64,000 nt of DNA, from assembly GCA_900110595.1 (NCBI GenBank), contig FOEZ01000001.1, positions 434,001-498,000 on the forward strand, read 5' to 3'. The notes beneath the pieces were generated by a model. The model did no database searches. It had not been told where the DNA came from and saw only the letters and a list, made by a program, of their open reading frames with translations. Below are positions 36,988 to 45,914 of this stretch, in pieces. The DNA comes from Arthrobacter sp. OV608 (GTDB lineage: Bacteria > Actinomycetota > Actinomycetes > Actinomycetales > Micrococcaceae). How positions within the stretch are numbered: position 1 is the first letter of the stretch; every line of letters starts with the position of its first letter. A program made the translations under genes and the position numbers.

Positions 36988-38172
36988 ATGAGGTTACTTC
37001 ACACATCGGACTGGCATTTGGGCCGCTCCTTCCACGGCGTTGGCATGCTGGATGCACAGCAGGCTTTTGTCGACCAGCTGGTGGACGCCGTTGCCCGCCA
37101 TGCGGTGGATGTTGTGCTCATCGCGGGCGACGTCTACGACCGCGCCCTCCCGGGGGTGGATGTGGTCCATCTCTTGGACGATGCCCTGGTCCGGCTGACG
37201 TCGGCAGGGGCGCAGGTGGTGCTGACCAGCGGCAACCACGATTCCGCCATCCGCCTCGGATTCGCTTCGCGCCTGCTGGAGCGCGGCGGCGTGCACCTGC
37301 GGACCAGGCTGGACAGCCTGGACCAGCCCCTGGTGCTCCCGGTCGGTGGAGCATCTGCCGGCGCAGCTGATACTGCCGTGGTTGCCATTTACGGCATACC
37401 CTGGCTCGAGCCGCGGCTGGTGGCCGATCAACTGGGTGTCCAGACCGCCAGCCACTTCGAGGTGACCCGGGCGGCAACAGAGCTGATCCGGCAGGACATA
37501 GAACGGCGCTCAGCAACAGCCACAGTCCATTCGGTGGTACTGGCGCATACCTTTGCCAGCGGCGGGATCAGTTCGGACAGTGAACGCGACCTCAGCATCG
37601 GAGGCGTAGGGGCAGTGCCCCAGGACCTCTTTGACGGCTTCAGCTACACCGCCCTGGGCCACCTGCATGGGCGGCAGTCCCTGTCGCCCCAGGTCCGCTA
37701 CTCCGGCTCACCGCTGGCGTACTCCTTCTCCGAAGCATCCCACCAGAAGGGGGCCTGGCTCATCGACATCGATGCCGGCGGCGTGACCGCAGTCCAGGAA
37801 GTCCTGTGGGATGCCCCGCGCACCCTGGCGGTGCTCCGGGGGCCTTTGTCCGAGCTGCTTGAGTCCCCCGACTACTCGTGGGCCGAAACCGCCTACTGCC
37901 AGGTGACCCTGACCGACGCCCAGCGTCCCGCCCGGGCCATGGACCAGCTGCGGGCACGTTTCCCGGACACGCTGGTCCTCAGCTTCGACCCCGAGGGTAG
38001 CCCTGCCGGCACCGCCTCCACCTACAGCAGCAGGCTGGCTGAAGCCCCCGATGACCTCGCTGTATGCTGCGGCTTCCTCGAGCACGTCCGGGGCCGTGTT
38101 CCGGATGATGCCGAAAAGGCGGCGCTCGCCGCCGCCCTGGAAAACGTCCGGCTGCAGGAGGCCTCGCTGTGA
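36988..38172 (+). CDS. sbcD: Exonuclease SbcCD subunit D
   Basis: 394 aa Mre11-type nuclease. Metal-binding motifs appear in order: HTSDWHLGRSFHG, IAGDVYDRALPG, TSGNHDS, VLAHTFASGG and ALGHLHGRQSL. It processes hairpins and double-strand ends with SbcC. The stop overlaps the GTG of sbcC by four bases. Confidence 0.96.
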   Translation: MRLLHTSDWHLGRSFHGVGMLDAQQAFVDQLVDAVARHAVDVVLIAGDVYDRALPGVDVVHLLDDALVRLTSAGAQVVLTSGNHDSAIRLGFASRLLERGGVHLRTRLDSLDQPLVLPVGGASAGAADTAVVAIYGIPWLEPRLVADQLGVQTASHFEVTRAATELIRQDIERRSATATVHSVVLAHTFASGGISSDSERDLSIGGVGAVPQDLFDGFSYTALGHLHGRQSLSPQVRYSGSPLAYSFSEASHQKGAWLIDIDAGGVTAVQEVLWDAPRTLAVLRGPLSELLESPDYSWAETAYCQVTLTDAQRPARAMDQLRARFPDTLVLSFDPEGSPAGTASTYSSRLAEAPDDLAVCCGFLEHVRGRVPDDAEKAALAAALENVRLQEASL

Positions 38173-41100
38173 GGATCCACCGCCTCCGCATCTCCGGTTT
38201 CGGTCCCTTTGCCGGCACCGAGGAGATCGACTTCGACGCCCTGAGCGCGCACGGCCTGTTCCTGCTCAATGGGCCCACCGGCGCGGGTAAAACCAGTGTG
38301 CTCGACGCCATCTGCTTCGCACTCTACGGCTCAGTTCCGGGCGCCCGCCAGGACGGAAAGCGGCTCCGCAGCGACCATGCTGAGCTCGGCCAGGAACCTG
38401 CGGTGAGCTGTGAATTCTCGGCGCAGGGCAGGCGGTTTGACGTCACCCGGTCGCCCGCCTGGGAAAAGCCGAGCGCCAGGGGCAAGAACGGTTTCACCAC
38501 GCAACAGGCCAAAACCCTCCTGCGCGAACGCGTGGACGGGACGTGGGTGGAGAAATCCACGCGCAACGATGAAGCCGGGGCCGAGATACTCGCCCTGCTG
38601 GGAATGGACCGGGAGCAATTCACCCGTGTGGTGATGCTGCCGCAGGGTGACTTTGCCGCCTTCCTGCGCTCCAAGGCCACGGACCGGCTGGAGCTTCTGC
38701 AGAAACTTTTCGGCACGGAGCGGTTTGAAGCCGTGGAGCAGGAACTCTCGCAGCAGTCGCAGGCAGCAAAGGAGAAAGTGGCTGGCCTCAACGGCCAACT
38801 GGAACTCCTGGCGGCGCGGGCCGAGTCAGAAGCAGAAGCGCTCCAGCTCCAGGAGACTGACGCGCCGGCGGAGGACATCCCGGCGGCAGATGCTGTGGCG
38901 GACACCCGGGCCGTGCGGCTCGAGTGGTTGAAAGAACGTGCCGCGGAACGACAACGCCAACTCTCGGAGCTCGCGCTGGCTGCGGAGTCGGAACACCAGG
39001 AACGGGTCAGCGCCGTTGCAGCGGAGACTGCACTGCGTGAACGCCACCGCAGGCTCGAGGAAGCAACAGCCAGGCAGGCCGCCGTGCAGGAAACCCTTCC
39101 GCGGCTGGAGGACCTGGCCCGCCGGCTGGGCCGCCACCGCCAGGCAGAGGTCCTTGCCGGGCAGCTGCGCAGCGTCGATGCCGGGGTTGCCAAGGTCCGG
39201 CGGGCGGCTGACGCCATGGAATCGGCTTTCACCCTGCTTCGCCTGGCCGCCGACGAAGACCCCGAACTCGGCCAGCTGGACCTGGGACCCAGGAACCATG
39301 TCCCGCAGGACATCGACGGACCGGCGGTGTTTCCCGGCGCGGCAGATGAATTGAACCGGCTCCGGTCCCTCCTGGCTGTTGTGGAGGCGCGGCTTCCGGA
39401 CGAGGACCGCCTGAAGGTGCTCCGGTCAAAGCACCGGCAGTTGCTGGCAAAACAGCAGGAGCTCTCGGCGTCCAATGCCGCCCTGGACCGCCGCGTGGAG
39501 GATCTGCTGAACGAGCGGATCCGCCTCACCTCGGGCCTGGAAGCACTGGAAGGACGGGCCGGCGTGGCAGCGCTGCGCGCGAAGGAAGCAACCGCCGCCG
39601 GGGAACTGCTGGACGTGGTCCGGCGCTACGGTGCTGCCGTTGCCGCGCGGGATGCGGCGAAGCTGGTTCACGACAAGTCACGCGAGCACCAGCTGGAAAC
39701 CAAACGCCGCTGGCTCGATGTACGGGAGCAGCGGCTCGCCAACGCGGCTGCCGAACTGGCCGCCAAACTCGTGGAAGGGGAACACTGCCCCGTGTGCGGC
39801 AGCACGGAGCATCCCTCACCGCCGGCCGGTAACGGGGGCGGTTCCGGCCTCGAACAGGAAGAGGAAGCAGCCCATCAGGTGTATGAGGCCGCGGAAGCAG
39901 GATTCGCCGGTGCCAGCCAGCGGCTGGCCGAGGCAGATCAACTGGTGGCGGTCCTGGCCGGCCAAGGCGGCGGGACGCCCCTGGAAGAGGCCCTCAATGG
40001 GGCTGAGGAAGCTCGCCTGGCTGCGGACGACGCCGCCCAGGCCGTGGAGGAACTCGCGGCGGCGCGGGCGCGGCTGGAAACACTCGAAGCGGGCGTCACT
40101 TCAGCCCAGGCGTCCAGGGCCAGCGCGGAGGCCGAGCTCGCGACCGTTGTATCCTCCCTGGCCGACCTCGCCGAACAGTCATCGACCCTTGACCAGGCAT
40201 TGGCGGACTTGCGGGCAGGGCGCTCGAGCCTTGCCCAGCGGCTGCGCGCCCTCGAAAACGCGGCCGCCATGCTGTCCAAAGCCGTCGAAGCCCAGGCTGC
40301 GCTTTCCACCGCCAACGCCCAGGCGGCGGAGGCCCGGGAGCACTTGGAACTGGCCTTGCCAGAAGCGGGGTTTGCTTCTTCGGAGGAAGCAAGGGCACAC
40401 CTGCTGGCCGCCAATGACGCTGTTGCACTCGAAGCTGAAATACGCTCGGTCCACGACGAGGCTGCCAAGGTTGCCGAGCTGTTCGCATCGGACGAAGTTG
40501 TGCTCGCCGTGAAGGAAACGGCTGACGGGATTGAGATGGACCAGCAGCGCCTGCCGGCCCTGCAGGCTGACGCAGCCGCTGCCCTGCAGGCGGCGCGCGA
40601 CGCTGAGGTGGCGGTGGGGTTGGCATCGCGCTGCCTTGAATCGTTGACAAGCATCGCTGCAAGCTATGACGGGCTTGCCGGTTCGGCCCGCGGTCCCGCC
40701 GAGCATGCCCGGATGTTGTCCGGCCTGGCGGATGCGGCGGCAGGCCGGGGAGACAACACTTACCGGATGAGCCTGAACAGCTATGTCCTGGCAGCGCGGC
40801 TGGAGCAGGTGGCCCTGGCCGCCTCGGAACGGCTGGTGGCCATGAGCGACGGGCGGTACCTCCTGCAGCACACCGACGCCAAGGCGGCACGCGGTGCCAA
40901 ATCCGGGCTGGGGCTGGAAGTTGTGGATCAATGGACCGGGCACCGCCGGGATACGTCCACCCTCTCTGGGGGCGAATCGTTTATGGCCTCACTGTCCCTG
41001 GCGCTCGGACTGGCCGACGTCGTCCAGCAGGAGTCCGGCGGCGTGGAAATCGAAACCCTCTTCGTGGATGAAGGCTTCGGCAGCCTGGACGAGCAGTCAT

Positions 41101-41270
41101 TGGAACAGGTGATGGATGCCCTCGAAGGCCTGCGGGATGGGGGCCGGGTGGTGGGACTCGTGAGCCATGTAGCGGAGATGAAGCAGCGGATCGGCATGCA
41201 GCTCCAAGTGCTCAAGGGACGAAACGGCTCCACCCTGCGGATATCGGAGGCTGTCGAGGCCCCGGTCTGA
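38169..41270 (+). CDS. sbcC: Exonuclease SbcCD subunit C (SMC-like ATPase)
   Basis: 1033 aa Rad50-type ATPase. N-terminal Walker A LLNGPTGAGKTSVLDAI, then two long coiled-coil arms (about 190-500 and 570-860) separated by the zinc-hook HCPVCGSTEH (CPVC at residues 540-543), then signature LSGGESFMASLSLALGLAD and Walker B LFVDEGFGSLD. All functional parts are intact. Coupled to sbcD by GTGA overlap. Confidence 0.96.
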   Translation: MRIHRLRISGFGPFAGTEEIDFDALSAHGLFLLNGPTGAGKTSVLDAICFALYGSVPGARQDGKRLRSDHAELGQEPAVSCEFSAQGRRFDVTRSPAWEKPSARGKNGFTTQQAKTLLRERVDGTWVEKSTRNDEAGAEILALLGMDREQFTRVVMLPQGDFAAFLRSKATDRLELLQKLFGTERFEAVEQELSQQSQAAKEKVAGLNGQLELLAARAESEAEALQLQETDAPAEDIPAADAVADTRAVRLEWLKERAAERQRQLSELALAAESEHQERVSAVAAETALRERHRRLEEATARQAAVQETLPRLEDLARRLGRHRQAEVLAGQLRSVDAGVAKVRRAADAMESAFTLLRLAADEDPELGQLDLGPRNHVPQDIDGPAVFPGAADELNRLRSLLAVVEARLPDEDRLKVLRSKHRQLLAKQQELSASNAALDRRVEDLLNERIRLTSGLEALEGRAGVAALRAKEATAAGELLDVVRRYGAAVAARDAAKLVHDKSREHQLETKRRWLDVREQRLANAAAELAAKLVEGEHCPVCGSTEHPSPPAGNGGGSGLEQEEEAAHQVYEAAEAGFAGASQRLAEADQLVAVLAGQGGGTPLEEALNGAEEARLAADDAAQAVEELAAARARLETLEAGVTSAQASRASAEAELATVVSSLADLAEQSSTLDQALADLRAGRSSLAQRLRALENAAAMLSKAVEAQAALSTANAQAAEAREHLELALPEAGFASSEEARAHLLAANDAVALEAEIRSVHDEAAKVAELFASDEVVLAVKETADGIEMDQQRLPALQADAAAALQAARDAEVAVGLASRCLESLTSIAASYDGLAGSARGPAEHARMLSGLADAAAGRGDNTYRMSLNSYVLAARLEQVALAASERLVAMSDGRYLLQHTDAKAARGAKSGLGLEVVDQWTGHRRDTSTLSGGESFMASLSLALGLADVVQQESGGVEIETLFVDEGFGSLDEQSLEQVMDALEGLRDGGRVVGLVSHVAEMKQRIGMQLQVLKGRNGSTLRISEAVEAPV

Positions 41271-41322
41271 CTGCGCGGACAGGAGTAGATCCATGCTCCC
41301 GGGGCCTATGGGGAACGCCGGA

Positions 41323-41382
41323 TATACTTGGACAGTTACCGGGTTCGGCGCATCGGGAGGAGGGACGATGCGCACTTACTGA
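41323..41382 (+). promoter_or_regulatory. Promoter and four-codon leader ORF before the MFS gene
   Basis: TATACT (41323-41328) is a good -10 element. Downstream GGGAGGAGGGACG is the best ribosome site nearby, but it serves ATG 41368, whose frame ends after four codons (MRTY, TGA at 41380-41382). That frame is the same as the MFS gene, which can restart at TTG 41395. Confidence 0.5.
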
Positions 41383-41394
41383 ACGAGCCCGGAA

Positions 41395-42750
41395 TTGACA
41401 TCTTCGACCTCCCTTTCTTCCGACCAGCCTTCGTCTTCCCGGCATGCTCCTGCACCTGCCATGCCCGATTCTCCGGCCACGAGTGGCAGTTCTTCCGCCG
41501 GCCCGGGCAGCCCGTCCGGCAGCCGTTTCGCCAGGCTTCCGCGGCTTGCCGGCCGCAGCTTTCTTCCCCTCGGTATTTTCGCCCGCCTTCCCCTGGCCAT
41601 GCTCACGGTAGGAACCCTGACCCTGGTGACGTCCAACAGCAGTTCCTATGCGCTGGGGGGCACCGCAGCAGGAGCAGTAGGCATTGGGTCCGCCCTGGGC
41701 GCGCCGATCCTGGGGACCCTTGCGGACCGACGCGGCCAGCGCCCGGTGCTGCTCTTCGCAGCTGCCCTTAACACCGCAGCGGTGGCGGCGCTGATCCTTG
41801 CGGCTGCCCTCCTGGGCACATCCGGTGGTTTTACTGCCGGAGTGTTGGCCGCCGCGTTCCTTTCCGGGGCAAGCTGCCCCCAGGTGGGACCACTGGCCCG
41901 GGTGAGGTGGATGGCACTCACATCACAGGGGAGCGCGCCGGACAACAGGCGCGACCTGGACACGGCACTGTCCTACGAGAGCACCGCCGATGAAATCACC
42001 TTCGTGCTGGGCCCTGCCCTCGTAGGAATCCTGGCCAGCCTCCTGGCGCCCTGGCTGCCGTTGGCGCTGGCGGCGGCGATGACCATCACGCTGGTGCCCG
42101 CCTTCGCGACTCACCACACCCACCGGGCGGTCCCGGTGACCCGGCGACCGGCAGGAGAACGAACGTCGGAACAAGGAACTGCAAGGCGCGGCCTGCCCGC
42201 CGCCGTTGCCGTCCCGGTGGTGGCCATGGTTTGCATGGGGACGTTCTTCGGGTCCGCGCAAGCGGCCTTGAGCTCCTTTTCCGCCCAGTACGCCACTTCG
42301 GAAATCGCTGGACTGCTTTACGCCGTGATGGGGCTCAGTTCCGCCGCGGCCGCCCTGTCGGTCGCCTATTGGCCCCAGCGATTTGGGCTGTCCTGGCGTT
42401 GGGTGGCCTCTGCTGCGCTGATGGCCGCGCTGGCAGCGCTCCTGCTGGTTCCCGCGTCATTGGGCTCAATGGTGCTGGTGCTGCTGATTCTGGGGCTCCC
42501 GGTGGGGCCGGTGATGGTTACTGTCTTTGCCGTGGGTGGGGCAGTGGCCCCGGCCGGGCGCTTGGGAACCGTGATGACGGCGCTGGCCAGTGGAATTGTT
42601 GCCGGTACGGCGATTGGTTCAGCAGTAGGCGGACGGCTGGCGCAGGACCACGGCTATTCGGCGGCATTCCTCGTCCCCGCCTGTGCGGCAGCGGCACTGG
42701 CGCTCCTCGGTGCCGCGGCCGCCGTCGTACTGCAGCGCCGCCGCGCCTGA
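41395..42750 (+). CDS. Major facilitator superfamily transporter
   Basis: About 451 aa from TTG 41395, or 429 aa from ATG 41461. A Ser/Pro-rich N-terminal tail is followed by twelve hydrophobic helices; the loop GTLADRRGQRPVLL between helices 2 and 3 is the MFS motif A. Glycine-rich late helices (PVGPVMVTVFAVGGAVAPAGR) resemble sugar or drug efflux MFS members. The start is uncertain because the strong ribosome site lies at an ATG (41368) interrupted by an in-frame TGA. Converges on the IclR gene. Confidence 0.8.
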   Translation: MTSSTSLSSDQPSSSRHAPAPAMPDSPATSGSSSAGPGSPSGSRFARLPRLAGRSFLPLGIFARLPLAMLTVGTLTLVTSNSSSYALGGTAAGAVGIGSALGAPILGTLADRRGQRPVLLFAAALNTAAVAALILAAALLGTSGGFTAGVLAAAFLSGASCPQVGPLARVRWMALTSQGSAPDNRRDLDTALSYESTADEITFVLGPALVGILASLLAPWLPLALAAAMTITLVPAFATHHTHRAVPVTRRPAGERTSEQGTARRGLPAAVAVPVVAMVCMGTFFGSAQAALSSFSAQYATSEIAGLLYAVMGLSSAAAALSVAYWPQRFGLSWRWVASAALMAALAALLLVPASLGSMVLVLLILGLPVGPVMVTVFAVGGAVAPAGRLGTVMTALASGIVAGTAIGSAVGGRLAQDHGYSAAFLVPACAAAALALLGAAAAVVLQRRRA

Positions 42751-42780
42751 CCTGTTCCTACTCGCCTCAGAAGGGCGCGC

Positions 42781-43515
42781 TCAGGCCAGCTGGCGTTCGA
42801 TCCTGGCCGCACTCTGGGCCAGCGCGGCGCCCACCTCTGACGGATCGTGGGCTGAGCGGATATATACGACGGCGAGCGCTGCCGGCCGTCCGCCGGGAAC
42901 CCGGACCGGTGCCGCCAGCGAGGAAACGCCGGCGATGACTTCGTCATGGCTGGCGGAGTATCCGGCGCGCCGGGCCTCCGCCGCCTCCGGGCGGTACGGG
43001 ATGCCGGTCTCGAGGCGGTCCCATTCGGCTTCGGTGAGGGCCGACTGAATGGCAATGCCCGGTGCTCCGGCGTTGATGGGGTGACGGGTGCCGGGATGCT
43101 GCGCCACAGTAGCCCCACTGTGCCGTGGTTCCACGGTCACGAGGGTGATGCAGTCGTGGTGGTCCCACAATGCCACGAAAGCAGTCATATCCAAGGTGTT
43201 GGCCAAATGCGTCAGTTCGGGCAGGGCTGCGCCCTGCAGGTTCCTTGAAACGCCGCGGGCAAGGACGGCCAGTCCGGGGCCGGGCTGGACCCGCCCTGCG
43301 TCGTCGCGGACCAGCAGCGAGTGGTCCTCCAGCGTGCGAAGGATCCGGTAGGCCACAGAACGGTGGACGCCCATGGCATCGGCGAGTTCGGCAATCGTCA
43401 GCGGGCCAGGCGCGGCAGCAAGGATTTCCAAAGCACGGATGCCCCGGGAAAGCGTCTGGGAGGGTGAGGCCTGCGCCGGCGCGGCTCCGGCCGGGGCTGC
43501 AGCGCTGGAAGTCAT
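42781..43515 (-). CDS. IclR family transcriptional regulator
   Basis: 244 aa. The N-terminal winged helix (about 20-90) contains GIRALEILAAAPGPLTIAELADAMGVHRSVAYRILRTLEDHSL, and the C-terminal IclR effector domain includes HPINAGAPGIAIQSAL and the SHDEVIAGVSSLAAPV segment. The start ATG 43515 (MTSSAAAP) lies seven bases after TAGGAT. It is divergent from the MHS transporter, the usual arrangement of a regulator and its target for an aromatic or organic acid; this is inference. Confidence 0.9.
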   Translation of the reverse strand: MTSSAAAPAGAAPAQASPSQTLSRGIRALEILAAAPGPLTIAELADAMGVHRSVAYRILRTLEDHSLLVRDDAGRVQPGPGLAVLARGVSRNLQGAALPELTHLANTLDMTAFVALWDHHDCITLVTVEPRHSGATVAQHPGTRHPINAGAPGIAIQSALTEAEWDRLETGIPYRPEAAEARRAGYSASHDEVIAGVSSLAAPVRVPGGRPAALAVVYIRSAHDPSEVGAALAQSAARIERQLA

Positions 43516-43528
43516 GGTTTCCATCCTA
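43516..43528 (-). promoter_or_regulatory. Leaderless-type promoter of the IclR gene
   Basis: On the minus strand TAGGAT (plus 43523-43528) ends seven bases before ATG 43515; the more upstream in-frame ATG would overlap this element. Confidence 0.65.
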
Positions 43529-43674
43529 GGCCGGAGCGTCCGGATAGCGAAGCGCCGGTTCACATATAGAACCTGCTGACCAGGGCTCTTGCAAGGTCGC
43601 GCCAGTTCAGCGCGTCCGACTTCGACGCCTGAGGCATGGAATTCGGAGAATCCGTGTCCCGCCTCACATTTTCG

Positions 43675-43709
43675 TAGTACCCTACTAACTAACTGACCGT
43701 TCTGTCGGT
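43675..43709. promoter_or_regulatory. Candidate operators upstream of the MHS transporter
   Basis: Two inverted repeats lie 50-85 bases before the ATG: TAGTA-CCC-TACTA (43675-43687) and ACCG-TTCTGT-CGGT (43696-43709). They are suitably placed in the divergent IclR/MHS intergenic region for regulator binding. Confidence 0.4.
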
Positions 43710-43759
43710 AATCCTGAAGGCGTCCTGGCAGCCCCGCTGCCACAAACAATGGAGTTTCA

Positions 43760-45091
43760 ATGACCACACCTTCCAAGGTGGATACGCTCTCCGGTCCCAG
43801 CACCCGGCGGGAGGAGCGCAAAGTCCTGGCCGGTACCCTGGTGGGCACCACCATCGAGTGGTACGACTTCTTTATCTTTGCCCAGCTAACGGCAACGCTG
43901 CTGTCGCCGCTGTTCCTGGCACCGCTGAACCAGTCCAACCCGGGCCTGGCGCAGATCCTCTCCTTCGCCCTGATCGGCATCAGCTTCCTGTTCCGGCCGC
44001 TGGGCGCCGTGGTGGCAGGCCACCTTGGCGACCGGCTGGGGCGCAAAGCCATGCTCGTCTTCACCCTGGTGATGATGGGAGCGGCCACCGCCCTCATCGG
44101 CATGCTGCCCACCTACGCCCAGATCGGCGCCTGGGCGCCCGTGCTGCTGATCCTCCTCCGGATCATCCAGGGCTTCTCGGCAGGCGGCGAATGGGGCGGG
44201 GCAGCACTGATGGCCGTGGAACACGCGCCCCTGAACAAGCGCGGGCTCTTCGGTGCCTACCCGCAGATCGGTGTGCCGGTGGGCATGATCCTGGCCACCG
44301 GCCTGCTCTTCTTCCTCAACAGCAGCATGTCCAAGGAAGACTTCGCGGCCTGGGGCTGGCGGATGCCGTTCCTGCTTTCCATCGTCCTGATCGTAGTGGG
44401 CTACCTGATCCGGCGTGCCGTGGCAGAAAGCCCGGTCTTCCAGGAGATGGCCATGCGGAAGCAGGAAAGCAAGGCGCCCCTGGGTGAACTGGTCCGAAGC
44501 CACAAAAAGCCGGTGCTGTACTCCACCATGATCTTCATCGGCAACAACGCTGCCGGGTACCTGCTGATTGCGTTCTTCATCTCCTATGCCACCCGGACGC
44601 TGCAGATGCCCACGCCCCAGGTCCTCCTGGCCACTACGCTCGCATCCTTTGGCTGGCTGATCTTCACGCTGGTGGGCGGCTGGCTCTCCGACCGTATTGG
44701 CCGCGTCAAGACCTTCCTCACCGGCTACGCGATTGTGTTCGCCTGGATGATTCCCATGTTTGCCCTGATCGACACCAGGAACATCTGGCTGTACGGCGTT
44801 GCACTGTTCGTCCTCACCATCGGCCTTGGCCTTTCCTACGGCCCGATGTCCGCAATGTACGCGGAGATGTTCCCGGCCAGTGTCAGGTACTCCGGCATTT
44901 CCATCGGCTACGCCTTCGGCGCAATCCTGGGCGGGGCCTTCGCCGCCACCATCGCCGAAACTCTGCTGCAGACCACCAAGTGGGCCGGATCGATCGGCAT
45001 CTACATCATGGTGCTGTGCGTCATCTCGGCCATCGGCGTGGTCCTGGCCAAGGAAACCAAGGGCAGGCCGCTGGGCGTCAGCCACCACTAG
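43760..45091 (+). CDS. MFS metabolite:H+ symporter (MHS family)
   Basis: 443 aa, twelve helices. The N-terminal GTLVGTTIEWYDFFIFAQLTA, the motif GHLGDRLGRKAML after helix 2, and the conserved QGFSAGGEWGGAALMAVEHAP identify the MHS family (KgtP, ProP, PcaK relatives). It probably imports an organic acid or osmolyte. GGAG lies six bases before ATG. A strong terminator follows. Confidence 0.9.
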   Translation: MTTPSKVDTLSGPSTRREERKVLAGTLVGTTIEWYDFFIFAQLTATLLSPLFLAPLNQSNPGLAQILSFALIGISFLFRPLGAVVAGHLGDRLGRKAMLVFTLVMMGAATALIGMLPTYAQIGAWAPVLLILLRIIQGFSAGGEWGGAALMAVEHAPLNKRGLFGAYPQIGVPVGMILATGLLFFLNSSMSKEDFAAWGWRMPFLLSIVLIVVGYLIRRAVAESPVFQEMAMRKQESKAPLGELVRSHKKPVLYSTMIFIGNNAAGYLLIAFFISYATRTLQMPTPQVLLATTLASFGWLIFTLVGGWLSDRIGRVKTFLTGYAIVFAWMIPMFALIDTRNIWLYGVALFVLTIGLGLSYGPMSAMYAEMFPASVRYSGISIGYAFGAILGGAFAATIAETLLQTTKWAGSIGIYIMVLCVISAIGVVLAKETKGRPLGVSHH

Positions 45092-45125
45092 CCGCACCGT
45101 CACAAGGAAAGCCCATAACGCAGCA

Positions 45126-45156
45126 GCGGGCCCGGACCATATTGGTCCGGGCCCGC
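45126..45156. terminator. Bidirectional terminator after the MHS transporter
   Basis: A perfect 14-bp stem GCGGGCCCGGACCA (45126-45139) with its complement (45143-45156), loop TAT, between convergent genes. Confidence 0.8.
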
Positions 45157-45171
45157 CGTCGTCAACGGTTG

Positions 45172-45819
45172 CTACTGCTTCAGGAAGCTGATGGCGTCTT
45201 CGTCCGTCAGTTGTTCGAAGTGCCGGTAGAAACTGCCCACCGCGCGGAACTTGCCGGGCAAGTGCAGGCACAGCACGGCGTCGCACACCCGCTCCACGGA
45301 CGCGGCGGCTTCAATGGAGCCCACGGGAGCGGCGGCCACCACCGTCTCCGCCCCACCCTCACGGACGGCCTCGACGGCGGCCCTCATGGTGGCTCCGGTT
45401 GCCAGCCCGTCGTCGATGAGCAGGACGGTCTTGCCGGAGATTTCCTGGTCTGCTCCCGGGTAGAGGTCCACGCGGCGGAGCAATTCGACGCGTTCGCGCT
45501 GCTCCACCTGACGCAGGAGTTCCTCACGGACCCCATGTTCCAGGACGCGGTCCAGCAACGGCTTGTTGAGCAGGCGCACAGTCCGTCCGCGGGCCCACGC
45601 CAAGGCTCCATACGCGGTTTCCTCATGCCCGGGAATGCCGAGCTTGCGCACCAGGACGGCACCCAGGGGAAGGTACAGGGCCTTCGCTGCGGCCGCCGCC
45701 ACGGGGATTCCACCGCGCGCAAGGCCCATCACAACGGTGCCCGGGCGCTCGCGGAACTGCGTCAAAACCGCAGCCAGCCGCTCGCCGGCCTCTGTGCGGT
45801 CTTCGAAACGCATATCCAT
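45172..45819 (-). CDS. Phosphoribosyltransferase-fold protein
   Basis: 215 aa. The PRPP-binding loop is VLLIDDGLATGATMRAA (about residues 130-147). The N-terminal FRERPGTVVMGLARGGIPVA and VRKLGIPGHEETAYGAL are typical of the family often called phosphoribosyltransferase in stress-related gene sets. The hood region is short and gives no base specificity, so the substrate is unknown. Ribosome site GGGAGG before ATG; a TAGGCT -10 (plus 45853-45858) lies upstream. Confidence 0.85.
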   Translation of the reverse strand: MDMRFEDRTEAGERLAAVLTQFRERPGTVVMGLARGGIPVAAAAAKALYLPLGAVLVRKLGIPGHEETAYGALAWARGRTVRLLNKPLLDRVLEHGVREELLRQVEQRERVELLRRVDLYPGADQEISGKTVLLIDDGLATGATMRAAVEAVREGGAETVVAAAPVGSIEAAASVERVCDAVLCLHLPGKFRAVGSFYRHFEQLTDEDAISFLKQ

Positions 45820-45914
45820 GTAGTCCTCCCGGCTGTTCCAGCCTTCCCTTTCAGCCTACCGCCGGGAAGCCAACGGCAGGAGGGCCTGGATGGCCGGGGA
45901 ATATTGCAGCCGGA

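Noticed and set aside
43611..43640. CGGA-GAA-TCCG inverted repeat upstream of the MHS gene as a third operator
   Set aside because: Arms of four bases are expected by chance at this GC content.
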